From assembly GCA_033064195.1 (NCBI GenBank), contig JARBJD010000001.1:620001-684000 (forward strand): a stretch of 64,000 nt of DNA, read 5' to 3'. The notes beneath the pieces are model-generated. The model searched no databases and was not told where the DNA came from. It was given only the letters and a program-made list of their open reading frames with translations. This document shows positions 21,901 through 34,800 of the stretch, one piece after another (position 1 is the first letter of the stretch; every line of letters begins with the position of its first letter). This DNA comes from Blattamonas nauphoetae. Taxonomy: Eukaryota > Preaxostyla > Oxymonadida. The position numbers and the translations under genes were made by a program.

Positions 21901-24900
21901 AGACAAATGAACACGAAACAACTTTCACCGATCGCTATTTTGGACGGAAACGGAGTGTTCAGGATGACTCGAAGTTCGATCGCTGAAATTACTCGAATCA
22001 CTCACCCCAGTGGCTCTCTCTTCAACTTCGAGAAAGGACATGCTGTGGTTTCCAGCTTCCAAACTCCCACCAGCGCGAATCAGCTCCAAGTGACCTCTTC
22101 TTTCTTCTCCGTCCACGCAGCTTCGTTCGAACTGTCCAAAACAACGATTATTCGAGTCCAGACGACAGACAGCGAGGAAGAGAAGCCAGCAGGACTTTTG
22201 TCGACTGTTCTCGAAAAGGATTCGAAGAACACAATTGTGGATTGTGTGTTCTCAACAATCTCATCCAACAGAATGGATGGAATCGTCATACATGCCACAG
22301 TGTTGGAGAACGCCCATATCAGCTTCGCTCGTGTCACGTTCAGTGAATGTGATTTCAGCGGAGAAAACGATGTTCGGAGCAACACATTCTGGCTCTGGAT
22401 CTCAACCTCAAAATCGGCTTCTCTTTCACAGGAGAGTGTACAACGGTTCGAAGAAGGGAATATGGAGATGAAAGATAACACTGACACACTTGGTTTTTCG
22501 TTCCAATCGATCCAGTTCATCAAGAAGCGGAATACAACCGAGAAAATGATAAAAATCAACTCGACCAGCTTCCCAAAAGATGAAACCAGAGAATGCCTCA
22601 ACTTCTCTTTCTTGAATCTCACTTGGAGCGATGTCCAGCACGCTGGGCCGGCCGAGGAAGACAATTCTCTCTTCTCTCTCTTCATCTCAGTCCCAACGCA
22701 TCTTTCTGTGAGTCCAGCAGGTACAGACGGAGTCGAATGCGGCTTCACTAAGGGCAACCCCTGCAAAACACTCGATTTCCTTCATTCCACATACAAATTC
22801 ACGGATGCTACTCGATCAGTCTCAATCACAACGACAGCTGTTTTCTCACAAACCATCAAGGTGACACACCCTCTCGACATGACAAGTGATTCATCGTGGT
22901 TGTTGGACGCAAAGACAAACTTCGTTGGATCAACTTGTTTTCATGTCCAGAGCAAGCTGTTTCTAAAATCCGCAATGGTCATGGGAATCAACGATCCGAA
23001 TACAGAAATTAAGTCCTTCTTTCATTTCGAGAATTCACACTCGTCAACAATCGAACAACTCACTCTCAACTTTCAACAGAGCGCAGCGGTCACCCAAACG
23101 TGCTTCCGAATTGAGAGATCGGAAATCAATTTCATTTCGCTCAAACTCAACCTCCCAACAAACAAACTCAAATCTCCATTCTCGATCGTCGAATCCTCAA
23201 TTGAAATTAGATCTTTCAAAATTGAAAGTTCCGACACTTGTGATGGAATGACTGATTCGATCGTTCGACTCGACGATACCTCTTCACGTCTCGAGATCTC
23301 CCAACTTGTGTACGAAAGAAGCAAAACCAACATTTCCACTCTCGTCTTCCCTCGCTTCAACAACATCTACCTCAACGGGTTCACAGTAACAGGACACACC
23401 CAAAACGAGCACGCTCTGATGACATCGACAGTTCTTGACCAATCTCGGCTCGACATTTCCAATCTCGCTGTGAAAACCTCAACACTTGGTTCTGATTCAA
23501 ATTTCATGAAAGTTATCGTTGAGACAGGTGGCTTGTTTATTTTCCAAGAATCCACAATCGAATACACAGGACGTGTACCACCATCAGCAACCCTCCTCCA
23601 TTTCACAGTACCCGATTCATATCAATCACTCCATGTTGAGCGACTCAAAGTCTCATTTTCCGAACCCCATTCTCAAAAAGGAGCAGCGATGCGGATTGTT
23701 ACAGACAATATTAATCAACTGATGCTGTACGAGCCGCTCAACTTGACGTTCATGCCAATCCGTTGGGACGACATGATTGGGAGCAACAAAACCGACCCTC
23801 AAAACGGAGTGTCTCTTTGGACGTATCTATTTCTGCCTCCACTCCAGCCCACTGTCTGTTCGGAGTCAGTGGATGGAGTTGGATGTGGAACGATCCATTC
23901 GCCGTGCAAGACGATGGACTTTGTGCTGTTCTCGTATCCACTCAATCATAAGGAATTAACTTTTATTGTTCATATTTCTTCTGAACTCAGTGAATCGTGC
24001 GCAGTTCTCTTCAATTCCTTGACGATTCAGACAGATTCGAACTCGAAATTGACCGTCACTCCACAGACAAATCCATCATTCCAGGCGAAATCTTTGCTCG
24101 TTCGAAACATCTCTTTATCCATTCGGTCAGAGAATTGTCACTTCCCCATTTTCGTTGTCCCATCCAAAGGTCAGGCTGTATTCGATACAACCTCAATTGA
24201 AACTTCCACCGACATCAAAACAGGAACGCTTCTCGAAGCTGTCTCGTCCATAGTCATTCTCAAAGATTTTGTGGAAGGGACATCGAAAGGACTTCATACA
24301 AATCTCCTCAACTTGACGGAATGCGAGCTGATTTACAATAAATCTTCGGCGGGATCACCAGACTCAGTGCAAACGACCACCCGTCTGTCGGGAGATACCC
24401 AACTCACTCTTATCCATTATCGTTTGACAAGCACTTCAATGTCAGAAAGACTGTTCAGCTTCACGCAGCAGTCTGGTCGGAGTAACATCTCATCATGCCA
24501 ATTCAACGACATCAATACGCCCATCGACGGTGCGCTAATCACAGCGACCATCGCCAACTCCTCCATCCTTGTTGAGAAATCGAATTTCTTCAAAATCCAG
24601 TCTGCTGAAGGCCTGTTTGGGGGGATCGTTTCAATCACGCTTTTAGAGAAAGGAAAACTCGAGCTGAACACGCTGTCATTCAACGGGGAATGCAAAGGGT
24701 CTGGAAAGGGAAGCGTGTTCGGAATTCAGGCACCGAAAGGCGATTTCATCGTCAGATCTTTGTCATTTTTGGAGAATTTCCCATTTCCGGACGAACACCA
24801 CAAACACACTCTCAACAAAGAGCAGAGTCCATTCCATGTTCACAAGCCAAACTTCGAATACCAACAATCTGACACAGAAGTCGATCTTTCGAAATCGAAC

Positions 24901-25488
24901 TTCTCGTCGAGCGGGAATCTGGTGTATGTCATCGCACCCAATCTTCTTTCCACAGCTGGCACACACTTCAAACGAATCTCCATGCGAACTCCAAACGTGA
25001 TCAAGGGATTCGACACAACGCTGGAAAAGGAGTTTGATGTGGTCTATTCCATCAAAAGATCCAATCTGAGGATGTTCCTTCGAATTCTGGTGATTCTGGT
25101 GATTGCAGCGGTGACAGTTCCAATTATTCTGTTCCTCCCATCCTTCCTCATGATCTGCTGCTGTCGACACAACTCCTGCTGTCGACTGATGAAGACACCT
25201 TGCTGTTGTATGTGTCGTATCCTTCTCCCAGACGCGGGGAAGGGGATGCTTGAAGAAGATGATTCAGCCTCGGCAGCTATCCTCAACCCACGAACAGCCC
25301 TTTATCAGCAATATTCAGCCACGGAACAGGACTATGGGCGAGCGGGAATTGCATCCATGGTTGGGCCAAGCGATGTGAAAAAGAAGGCAGATGCATACCT
25401 GAAGGATTTGGAGAGCAGGAAACCAACCAGGTCCATCAACGAAGAGAACTTCTTGGATGTTGATGAGGATGACGAGGAGTTTATCTAA
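18931..25488 (+). CDS. Giant surface protein with parallel beta-helix repeats and one C-terminal membrane segment
   Basis: The start at 18931 gives a signal peptide (MPHVSLSILLIIVSIMPLTL). The ectodomain of about 2000 residues is rich in Ser, Thr, Asn and short hydrophobic strands typical of right-handed parallel beta-helices. A Cys-Gly module recurs: DGVECGFTKGNPCKTLDF, DGVGCGTIHSPCKTMDF and a weaker FCGVQEKACRSFTFV. Near the end lies one membrane helix (MFLRILVILVIAAVTVPIIL) followed by a Cys-rich segment (ICCCRHNSCCRL) that may be palmitoylated, and an acidic cytoplasmic tail. Such proteins are abundant in oxymonads and are probably exposed on the cell surface; ligand and role are unknown. 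Bases 20579-20680 look like an unrecognised 102-nt intron (GTATGC..TTTAG, phase 1) that happens to be open, so the mature protein would be 34 residues shorter. The start lies only 100 bp from a transposon end. Confidence 0.7.
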   Translation: MPHVSLSILLIIVSIMPLTLDISQLFVQPNSNLHATTFSHIASKNDTYFLQKPFNFNSSTCSIDGTSDLSPFLITGVGSIQLSNSSLHFRKLFIEAQNSAPIITATSSSSINITASSLQLSPRSSLMSGPSLRLCISHSSFQPTSHGLSYPIISSSASINTAVLDSCRFQDVTFAEPLFGFNVSDLTAQSLILSNVSSIQQPTQINIFSETFYFRDSFVEHSANSFHGTIVPSLSISSLLKLTNSSITNEVITIIGKTFNEPQSVQLETAFIDCTFKSCTNTENGGCVSVVQATKVLFKGCTFSDSKSSKQGGALYFHNSIDGLNLDTCNFFNCSSTSHGGCVSLCLLLDVVITGTTAKNCSSSEAGGFVYSHNNPLNVSFLYCCDCTSAKEGAALSMNGSFSAQILHSLFVAERLSLDTCLILVPFYQQWTATSCIFHVQQPTHNGTDVIMETSRYGNVKTSLQDVVSLTPTVEGMMKIYDRLTKENNFDQFYTHILTVEVDPKGIDEPICFTKKCGTIEYVFAEFRTDTLFINLQHDLVCETTLIPTCMLDLQIFCTNIPLYVLYYDILIHFSLFISIWRLGNTFTMSISDNVLNNSITINVSPLLQISTPGCQSTLSSLLFSIRQDTVTNGFLSVTTDVDVRIEHCTFSLRFDFTPQDANFVSIHGILNAKETNNLPRGFFTFSSDKQSNLTLQLVTITHLPFTSPLISTNSTLSLLIHNCAIAPPTYSSTEHSLIYLSSQDQGDTNTIEGALITDITVSTGRPLLTLTSFLKVIKTNFTKIQSDSNDGLIRLIGTSVLFQESCFSNINTQSKGAIFLDYSDLAATTKPIIEFKHVLFHTNSAADQKANDVWTDIADAELNPLFQHCVSTSDLPRIFNSRTGDDRDNITRILNVTYLEFDGLDNQFCGVQEKACRSFTFVVSIATRQMEMTELHCRGIFNESTIHTMDKRITIDDEQNSTIIQYYTEPQISLFLVTTGELNVAGLILRQMNTKQLSPIAILDGNGVFRMTRSSIAEITRITHPSGSLFNFEKGHAVVSSFQTPTSANQLQVTSSFFSVHAASFELSKTTIIRVQTTDSEEEKPAGLLSTVLEKDSKNTIVDCVFSTISSNRMDGIVIHATVLENAHISFARVTFSECDFSGENDVRSNTFWLWISTSKSASLSQESVQRFEEGNMEMKDNTDTLGFSFQSIQFIKKRNTTEKMIKINSTSFPKDETRECLNFSFLNLTWSDVQHAGPAEEDNSLFSLFISVPTHLSVSPAGTDGVECGFTKGNPCKTLDFLHSTYKFTDATRSVSITTTAVFSQTIKVTHPLDMTSDSSWLLDAKTNFVGSTCFHVQSKLFLKSAMVMGINDPNTEIKSFFHFENSHSSTIEQLTLNFQQSAAVTQTCFRIERSEINFISLKLNLPTNKLKSPFSIVESSIEIRSFKIESSDTCDGMTDSIVRLDDTSSRLEISQLVYERSKTNISTLVFPRFNNIYLNGFTVTGHTQNEHALMTSTVLDQSRLDISNLAVKTSTLGSDSNFMKVIVETGGLFIFQESTIEYTGRVPPSATLLHFTVPDSYQSLHVERLKVSFSEPHSQKGAAMRIVTDNINQLMLYEPLNLTFMPIRWDDMIGSNKTDPQNGVSLWTYLFLPPLQPTVCSESVDGVGCGTIHSPCKTMDFVLFSYPLNHKELTFIVHISSELSESCAVLFNSLTIQTDSNSKLTVTPQTNPSFQAKSLLVRNISLSIRSENCHFPIFVVPSKGQAVFDTTSIETSTDIKTGTLLEAVSSIVILKDFVEGTSKGLHTNLLNLTECELIYNKSSAGSPDSVQTTTRLSGDTQLTLIHYRLTSTSMSERLFSFTQQSGRSNISSCQFNDINTPIDGALITATIANSSILVEKSNFFKIQSAEGLFGGIVSITLLEKGKLELNTLSFNGECKGSGKGSVFGIQAPKGDFIVRSLSFLENFPFPDEHHKHTLNKEQSPFHVHKPNFEYQQSDTEVDLSKSNFSSSGNLVYVIAPNLLSTAGTHFKRISMRTPNVIKGFDTTLEKEFDVVYSIKRSNLRMFLRILVILVIAAVTVPIILFLPSFLMICCCRHNSCCRLMKTPCCCMCRILLPDAGKGMLEEDDSASAAILNPRTALYQQYSATEQDYGRAGIASMVGPSDVKKKADAYLKDLESRKPTRSINEENFLDVDEDDEEFI

Positions 25489-25858
25489 TTATGTTCAGAG
25501 TTCATCTCGAAGAGATTCATGATTTATCAGTTTTCGAAACACTGGTTCCTTTCCAGGGTTATCTGAATGACTTGGACGCAAGTCAGATGTCTGATTTTTC
25601 ACTTGTTATTCCATGACTTAAGACTAAGTCATTTCTCAACAAAAATTAATCATTTATCTCGTTTTTCCTCAACTTAATCAACTGATCGACAAGAAAAATA
25701 CCCAAAGAGTGATTAAATGAGAGGATTGGTAAATGGTCTTCCCAATACAACTTTTCAAGTGTCCTCTGGAGTGCATGGATCCCAAGTGGACACAATTCAC
25801 TGGGTTGATATTCGGAGAAATTGATGCAAGGATATCAAATCATAGTACTTGAAATGAA
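25489..25858. other. Convergent intergenic spacer, 370 bp
   Basis: This is the 3' side of both flanking genes. It contains AT-rich stretches (TCATTTATCTCG, AACAAAAATTAATC) that could hold poly(A) signals for both strands. No gene or repeat is seen. Confidence 0.5.
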
Positions 25859-28800
25859 CTATTTAGGGGTATACATGGACGAAGCAAGTTGAAACGGAAT
25901 CGTGGTGAGAGGTTGGTGCTTCAGATGAAGTCTCACTCCACTGTTGGATAACTGTGAGAACGACGACCATGGTTCGAGGAAAGTCCACACCACATCAGTG
26001 CCAGAAGTTGACGAAAAGAGAGGAAGCAAATGATAGGGTGGATTGGGTCGTGAGAGAGTCGGAGCTTCATCTTTGGATGTCTGCTCAACATCCATTTTCT
26101 TTTCAGTTTTTTCTTGTGGGATTGTTGTGATTGGAGTTGCGAAGAGAGTTTGGAGAGTTGTAAAGTATTCAGAGAAGAGTCTAGAATGAACTAACGACGA
26201 GGGAGGAGAGGAAGGAAGGAATTCATGTAATCCTTCAGAAGGGGCTCTCAACTCCTCTGGGACAGTGTGAAGAGCAATGCGAATAAGAGGATTCGTCGTG
26301 AGTGTCTTCGGAACATCCACTCCGGTCTTCGTTGAAAAGAATTTCTTCTGTTCGTAATCCCACGCAATTCCACTCAGGGTAATTCCAGTGACGATGAACG
26401 ACCCGTTATCGATCAGACTTTCATCGAGGGGAAGTTCCGGATTTCGTCCAAGAAATGACATTGTGAGGTAGCAACCACGAGGTGAATGGTTTCGTTTCTC
26501 TTCCTTGAGCAGAGTTGTGAGGACAAGTGAAAGAAACTGTTTCGGATAGAATAATGTTGAGAGATCGATCACATTCGGTAGATCTGGTGTTGGAGTGTGG
26601 TTTATGTTGACTTGTGAGATCCAACTCAGCAAGAGCGACACGTTTTGCGATACATGATCCGGGAATGGGAATTTACTCATTAGTTCTCCGTTCAAAACTC
26701 GCCTGGGATGATAGGGCGTTTTCCAATTTCGTCTTTTGCTAAACGTGACGAGTGAGTGATTTGCGATGGATAATTCGTGAAGGATGCTTGATTGGAAAGA
26801 AGTTGTCAGAACGAATGCAGTCTCATTCTCTCGTTTGAGCCAAGGAATCATTAGAGGATCAGTCTGTGACTCTTCCGTCGACACAGACTCTCCCCAAAAT
26901 TGGGGACTCATTTTCTGAATTTCGAGGAGAACAGAAAAAGCACCCGATCGCCGAACATATCGATTGAATGCTGTTCTTTCAGATAGGAGGAAGTTTGCTG
27001 CCATATGGGTGAAGGATCGAGAGATGAGGTGATGAGCCATCATTGTGACGGTAGGAGTGACATGTAGGAAAGACGACGGTATGTCAAAGTGTTGATAGGC
27101 GGAGACAAGTTTTAGAACAGGAAGCTTCTTCAATGAAGTCCCGGACAGTTCTGGGGGAAGGATGAAGTACATCTCAGAGACATGTCCGAGTGTGTCTATA
27201 AACGTTGGTGCGAGAGGTTTTCTTGCTGGATTTGACATTGTCATTCCAGTGATGAAATCAAAGTCATCTTCGAGTAGAGCAGGGGTGAAGTAGTGGAGGA
27301 TCCAATCAGTCAGAACGGTAACATCGACTGGAGCGAGAAGTGTGGTGATACCGTTCAGCCATGCAAGATGTTGGAAGATAAGATTGAATGTGGAACTTTG
27401 AGTTTTCGGGTTATTCAATCCCCATCGAAGCCGTTTAGTGCAGTGTCTCATGGATGTAACCACACGACAATACAATGTCGGAGACAATACGTCTGGATGG
27501 GTATATCCTGTCCGTTTCCGATATTCGTCTGTGTCTTGAATAAGCTGTGGAACAGAGTTTGCTTGCATGATCTGGGTTGCTCTGGTTTTGAAGAGAGCAA
27601 AGAGATACGTGGCAGCGAAGAGCATTTTACCCCAGCAATGGATATCTGGACAGACTTCACTTTTCTCTGGCAACCACGAAATGACAGTTCCGAGGTTCCA
27701 GAAGAAGGTTGAGTGAGTGTGGTAGGGTGGACTGAAGATTGCAACAAGATTGGCGATTCCAGAGGAGATCTGCCCTTGTGACATCTCCAAAAGGACAAGG
27801 TGTGTGTCATCGCTTGTTGGAAGAAAGATTGGATCAGGCTCAGGAACTGAATCAAACAACCTGAGAAAATGATTGGTTGAGAGGACCGATTCTGCTGCCA
27901 TCAATTCCGTCCTGTGCTTGTAGATGAAGGTCTGCCAGTTCATGTATTGGCGTTCAGAGAAGTTTGGTTCGAGATACATATCGATCGATCTGTCTCGTTT
28001 GTCTTCCTGCTCGTGTTGAGCATCATCGTCCGATGTACTTCGCTTTATCTTCTTCCTCTTTTCCAGAGCTTGTTTCGCTTGGGCTTTTTGTTTTCTCTTT
28101 CTGGGTGGAGATCGAGTTGTCTTGTTCTCGACAGTCGGACTGACAGGGAGAGGGGCATGCGGAGTATTTTGCATATATTGTAGATCATCTACAGGTGCAC
28201 TGAACATGTCCCCATAGAAAGAGTATCCATTTGTATGAACCATCTCAGGAGAGACGAGAAATGTTGTGGAGTATGGAGAGGATGCATGGAACGATGAGAA
28301 GGAGAACGAGAAGGAAAGAGACGGTCGATCTCTTGGGATGGGGATGGAGATGAAGGGAACATCAGGAATAGTGACAGGAATGTCTCTTTTCATGAGAGAG
28401 ATATCTCCGTGGACAACTGCCAATCCATCTGTTAGTTCAGTTTCCAAGAGTGGGTTTGCTAGCCGTTCGATGTGTTGTTTGTTGCTTTGACGGAAACCCA
28501 AACCGCTCTGGAGGGGATAAGTGAAATTTTGGACAATGTTTTGTGTGGTTGTGAACGGTGGGACTACCACAAAATCGAACAATGTTGAATGGGCTTGGTA
28601 TGTTCTCTGAATATCGAAGATGACGTCTGTTGGGATATCTGGCTGGTCTCTTTTCTGGGAGATGGACGAGAACAACATGGCTCTCGTGCCCTTGAGCGGA
28701 GAGATGACAGAGAAGATGTTGATGAGAAGAGAGAAGAAATGGTCCTGTTGAGAGTAATCAGTACTGATGTTTTGGGTGAACTTCTGCATTTTCTTTGCTT

Positions 28801-31800
28801 GGACAGATAACAGTTCATGTCCCTTTGGCCCATTGCGAGCTTCAAGTGCAGCAAGATCACTCATGACTGTCCCTCGAGCGAGATGTGTGACTGGGATTAC
28901 GTTCGTGAAGTCGAAGTACAACAAAGATCTGGGAATTGTTGGGTCGGAGTAGACAATTGTTGCGAGTGAGGATGGTCTGGACTGGATCATAAAGTTTTCC
29001 AGAAAGTCGTGCGGGAGAGGAAACATAGAGAACGAGAGGACTCCGCGAGTAAAATGTTGGACAGCCTGGACTGTTCTCGTTGGAGCGAGGAAGATGATCG
29101 ATAACATTCTAAAAAGACTGGACATGGATTTATCCAGATTGTCCGGGAATGACATCTGTTCTGGATAGTCACAATTCATCCACTCCAACCAGTGCTCTGG
29201 ATGGAGAAGTAGCGATGTCCCAAATGTGATCGGAAGGTCGTAGTAAATCTGCACGAATGAATCGAGAGACTCAAATATGTGAATGTTCTGATGCTGAAAG
29301 TTCGCGAGGGAAGCGGTGGATGAGAATTTAATTTCATGAGGCTGATGAGCGTTGAAATTGTATGATCTGAGATGAGAATAAACTGATGTCATGAAATCTG
29401 TGAGTGTCATTCTCTCGAATGGGACAAAGACTCTCTTCGAGCTCTCTTGTTGGCCTTGAGACATGCTCATCATCCCAAGGGACCTGTTGATAGCAACAAG
29501 CATCAAGAACGAGTCTGTTAAGGGCATTTTCATGGTTGGTTCGATGAAATCTGGCTGGTATGGTTTGATGAGAGAGATCAGAGCATGCGAAAACATGTAA
29601 CAGTCAATTCGAACGAGAATGGAAATCATTACCCTGAAGAGATGGATGCTGTTTGTGTCCTCTGGCTTGTCGTCGAGATATTTCCCGATTATCAGGCAGA
29701 GGCGGTAGAGAAGTGGCATCTGGTCTCGGATGTACTCCGCAAACACAGTTGCCCCCGAGATAGGATTGTGATCTTCTGTGCCAAGAGACCCTGTTGACAG
29801 ATTCCGCTGTACCATAAATGTGTTCTTCACGAGATGCGACGTGTGCGTTAAAATAGACGAGAGGGTTGCCATAAAATGAGTGTTGGAGGGAAGTTGATAC
29901 ACTTCAAAGAAGACATGATTCATCAGATCCGTGTTAGTTGTGCTTCCAGCTGTGAAGGTTACCATATCAAACAACGTAAAGAGTGCCATCCTTGAGTCAG
30001 CTACAAATGAAACAAGAGGCTCGAGGGTGTTCAGTTCATTTTGGAGGCTGAGATATCGATTTAGAACGATACCAAGTTGTTTATGTGAATATTCCGTGCG
30101 CTCGATCACGTGGAGGGTCGTTGTGGCATAGTGCTGACTTCGCAATGAATGCATCTGAGGAAGAAGTCTCAAATAATCCTGACTGTAGTGATGAAGGAGA
30201 TTTTCACATTGATATCCAGTTCTAAGTAGTTTATGTATCTCTGACATGAATTGAGGAAGAAGAATGGGAGCGATGGAACCATGTGTGAGTTGACTTCTGA
30301 CACTATGATCTGAGTGGCAGAATGGAGAGTAGTTGATGTGGATACTGTTTTCGAAGCAGAAAGAGTTCACGAATTGATTGTCTGGGGATTCCTGTAGAGT
30401 AAACTCGCTTCGAATGAAGATAATGAGCCGAAATCCTGGATGGACGGTATAATCATGTTTGGCGAACGTGAGAGTTTGAGATGCCTGACCAAGGCAACAA
30501 AGGGCCAAGGAATCGAGGAACGACACCAAGTCAATCACACCGTCCTCGTCAATGATGTGATGAACATCATGCAACTCCACCAGGAGGGGTGACCCAGTGA
30601 TTACGGCTTCAAGTGCAGACTCGATTAATGACCTGTCAAGGATAGAACAGAACACAGGAGTATTCGTTCGTTTGAGAATTGTAGTAATCCAAGACGAGGC
30701 AGTATACAGTGGGTCAATCACGATGAGCGGAATTGAAGAGTCCAGAGATGAGAAGATGGTCGCTGCCAGAAGAGAATGAGCATCAGGAGGAACTCCATTA
30801 ACCAACTGAAGCATCATGTTTGATGGTCCACTGAGTGTTGCCCAGACAGATCGAAGTTGGAGAGGGATGAGCTCACCAAACTGTCTGATGAATGGGTTTG
30901 TCTCAGATTGTGACATTAGCAAACGAATATCTAACCCACCTTGGAATATATCTCGTTGATCCTGTTGTCTCTTCTTTGCAGCATCTGACTGACCACCGTT
31001 CATCTGCATATGATGTGAAGAGATCGAGTCATTATCATCCTCCGTGAGTTCTCTCGGCGGAGGGGTCTCTTCTTCATTCGGTCTCGATTCTTTCTCACTA
31101 TCTGAAGAATGATTTGAGTCGTCCTGGTCGGTTTGAGAATAAAAGGAGTTGACCGACTTCAGATCGTGGTCAGCTCGGATATCGTAGTTTCGATATGGCA
31201 TCTTTCCAGTGTCTCTCGATGTGACCTCATAATCCGGGTCGAATGGCGCAGACGGCTGGATGACTCGTTCAAATCGAGATGTGGATGAAAATCCGAACGA
31301 CTGTGTCTGATCAAATAGTGATAGAGTCCCAGAGTACGGGATCTCAGCCGCATCCAAGAACCGTTTCCACTTCTGCATCACGGCAGGCCATTGCCCTGGA
31401 TGGATGAAACTGTTGAGGACGATGAAGGCACCAGAGAGCATCGCATCACCTCGACATGTTCGGATGGAGCGTTGGATGTTCAACGAGTTTTCTCGCCAAG
31501 TCATCAGAAGTTTGGTGTGGAATTTTGGAGGAAGGAGACGATCAAGTTGATTGAGTTGTGCTTTGTCATCGCTTTTCCGATTCTTCCGTTCCATCAAAAA
31601 CTCTTGAATTCCGACACCAGTCAATTGCTTGATTGATTTGAGAATATTGTTCAATTTGTCTCTTGCTTCGGTCAATTCACTTGTCATCTGCGTCAAAATG
31701 CGAACCTCACGCTTGAAACTCTTCAGAGAGTTTTGGAGGAAGGTAAACGATTCCTGATGTTGAGAGGCGATTGCATGATACGAGACGAGAGCATCGATGA

Positions 31801-34800
31801 AGTAGAAAATACCCGAGAGTTGCCCACTCACATGCTGAACAGTTTTGAGTGAGTATCGTTTCATTGTCAGATATGGTTGGAAGAGTTCGACCTGTTCTCC
31901 AGTGAGCGTTTCACGAGGAAATTCGATGAGTTGTTTGATCCAGTCTGTAGTTTGGAACATCTTGATCGATTCGGAGTAACTGTCACAGATGATGCCATCC
32001 TCTTTGTCGATTTGAACAGGATTAACCGGACGATGGAGAGTGATCAATACCATGTCAAAAATTCGACGAAGGAAGATAGGGGGTTTCTTTAGCTGCTTGA
32101 GCCAGTTCAATTGTGACGGTTGTACCTTCATGAGGGACTCGTGAGCGGAAATGAGCCTTGGTTTGATCTCGACAATCTCATCTGCGATGAACCCACGTTG
32201 CCCGATGACATCTTTGAACATGGAGTTGACTGTTTTTTGTTGTTCTTCAACTTGAATCATGAGAGAAATGCAGATAGAACAGGAATCGTGAACCTGATCA
32301 ATCAGAGCTGTCAGTGATTGCGGGGTTGTATCTGTGATGGAGAACATGTCTTGAATGTATTTGAGCTGTCCGACCTGTTCAAGATGGAGACGACTCAACG
32401 ATTCAGTGGCTGCCCTAAGTTGTTTCAGGTTCGATACAAGTTCATCCATTCTTCGTTCATAGATGTCTGTCGTTATTTTGATTGTTTTTTCGAGAAAAGT
32501 TGGTGTGAGATGCTGATTTCTGAATTGGGTTTTTGATGGCGATTCGTCAACATGGAGTTGTTCCTCCACAACCATGTAAAACCCAGCAAAACACATGTGC
32601 ATTCGTTCAGTGTCGTTATCAGCGAGATCACGTAGGAGGATATGTTCTTGAGGGAATGGTGACTTCTTGTTGGGTTCCCACTTTACATGCTTCATTTGGG
32701 TTTCGAACAGAGTTGGATCCAGAATGTTTGTTGTTGTGAAGAATTTGATCCATTCCTTCTCTCGTTTCACGTACTTCGGATCATCGGGGAGAATTGCTAA
32801 ATATGCAGGCCCTTTGAATTTCTTTCTCTGAATTGGCATCATATCTACAGCTTCGGCAACGTTGACAGTTTCTCCTGATGGAACAGGTGTACTCTTAAGA
32901 CTTCGTGGTGAATGCATCTCACTGTGTGGGGAGGATGGCTGTTTGGGGCGTGGCCTGCCAATAACCAAAGGATTGTGTTGTGGAGAATGAGGAGGAGTGA
33001 GAGGTGGTCGATCTTTGAGGGCTGATGGTTTGCTTGCGAGGGCTTTGGCTTTGACTCTCTGCTTGGAATCAGAAGCCTGTGAGGTGTTTGACTGTTTTCT
33101 TGTTGATGTTGAAATGCGGGAAGCAACACTCGCCCTTCTTTCATCGCCGGGCTTCGATCGTTTCTGCTCGATTAGATGTTGGAAGAAATCTCGTGTTTCC
33201 TGCCGTTGGAGTCTTCTTCTCCTGACATGATTTCTGCCACCAGTGTTTGATGATGTGGGTGTCGATAACATGTAGAATGGGACAAATCGAATAAACATGG
33301 CGGGATGAGGTGTTGGAAGTATTTCTGGAGGATGGTCTTCTGGTGTGGTTGCATACATTGGTACAAGTGCTGCTTCGAGTTTCTGTTTTGGCGCTTTTTG
33401 AAGATGAGATTTGGGCTTAGAATGAACTTTCGATTGAGTCGGACGAGGACGATTTGGAGTCTTGCTCTGATCAGATGGTGGCAGATTGGCTGTGGACGAC
33501 AATTTTGGGGTTCTGATATGCTTCGGAGAGTGAGGAGGACGAGAATCAGCACGCGAAATGGAAGTTTGTGAAGAAACTGGTTTGAGAGATTGTGATTCAA
33601 TATCTGTGAATCTAAGTTCAAGGTTGGAAGAAGGAGAGATGACACCGAGCTGTGGCGATTGAGATGTTGATGTTCCCACAAATAATGAGACACTGTTTGG
33701 AGAAGATGCAAGCTGTGGAATGTTCTCAACCATCAGACGAGGTGTTTGAAGAAGAGATGCTTGAGAGTCTGATTCCGACATTACACTGTCCGAATCACGA
33801 GGAGGAGTGTGAGGATAGGATGCGTCTCCGAGTTGCCCAGGATGAGTGCTTGGTCGATGAATAGCTCGAGAACCATACTGCGGAGCGGAGAAAGTCTGAA
33901 GTTGAACATGGTGCAGCTCTTTTCGAGGTTCATTGTTGGTGAAGACAGGATGAGGAATGTTATGTCCTGAAATACGGCGGAGTACTCGAGAACGAGTGGA
34001 TTCTCCTCTCATTTCAACGAGCATGTTGTCGAAGTTATCGTTGGGGAGAACATCAGTGCGAAGATTTGCTGGAATAAGATCATCAGCGAGTTCAACAATA
34101 TGCTCAAGTTTGTCTTCCTCGGCCTCACTCAACTGCTTCACAATCTCAACATCTGTTCGTCGAAGTGTGAGAGGAAATTGGAGGACTTGCGAAGCGTGAA
34201 CAAAGTGCTCCAGTAGAGGTTGAGCCAGCTTGATGACCTGACAGATTTTCAATATCCACAAGAAACCAGTGTACTGTTCGTAATTTCGGCTGGCGGCATA
34301 TGTCGTAGTTGGTGAGGTGTCTGTGAGGGAGCCCATGAGCCGTTCTCGTTCCATAAACTCTTTCCAGTTGGGGGTCTTCTGGAAACGGAATGGCTCAAGT
34401 TTGACTGCCTTTTTCAGACTTGGATTTAAAAAGATGCTTCTTGTGAGAGACGAAAACTGTGTGTTTGGGAAGAGGTTTGACAGAATCGATGTTGGAGAGA
34501 CCAAATCTGTATTCGTTGGGAGTTGAAGATGAGCAGCACTTCGCTCCGAAGAGGAGTCATACGAGGTGTATGGTTTCAATCGGAGAAGAGCATTGACGAG
34601 CTCAATCAGCCTGTCTCTGTTCCGAGTGAGGAAACGATCAGTCTGCATCTCAACTGTCATCGCAGATGAGACAGTATCCGCCCGGGGTTGATGTTCCAAC
34701 CAAAATATGACCCTGAGATTGTTCTGGACTTGGTTGACGAGCCATCGAGAGTCTGTTGTCTTGGTCAATCCCACACGGCGAGCTTCTGAGAATAATGTCT

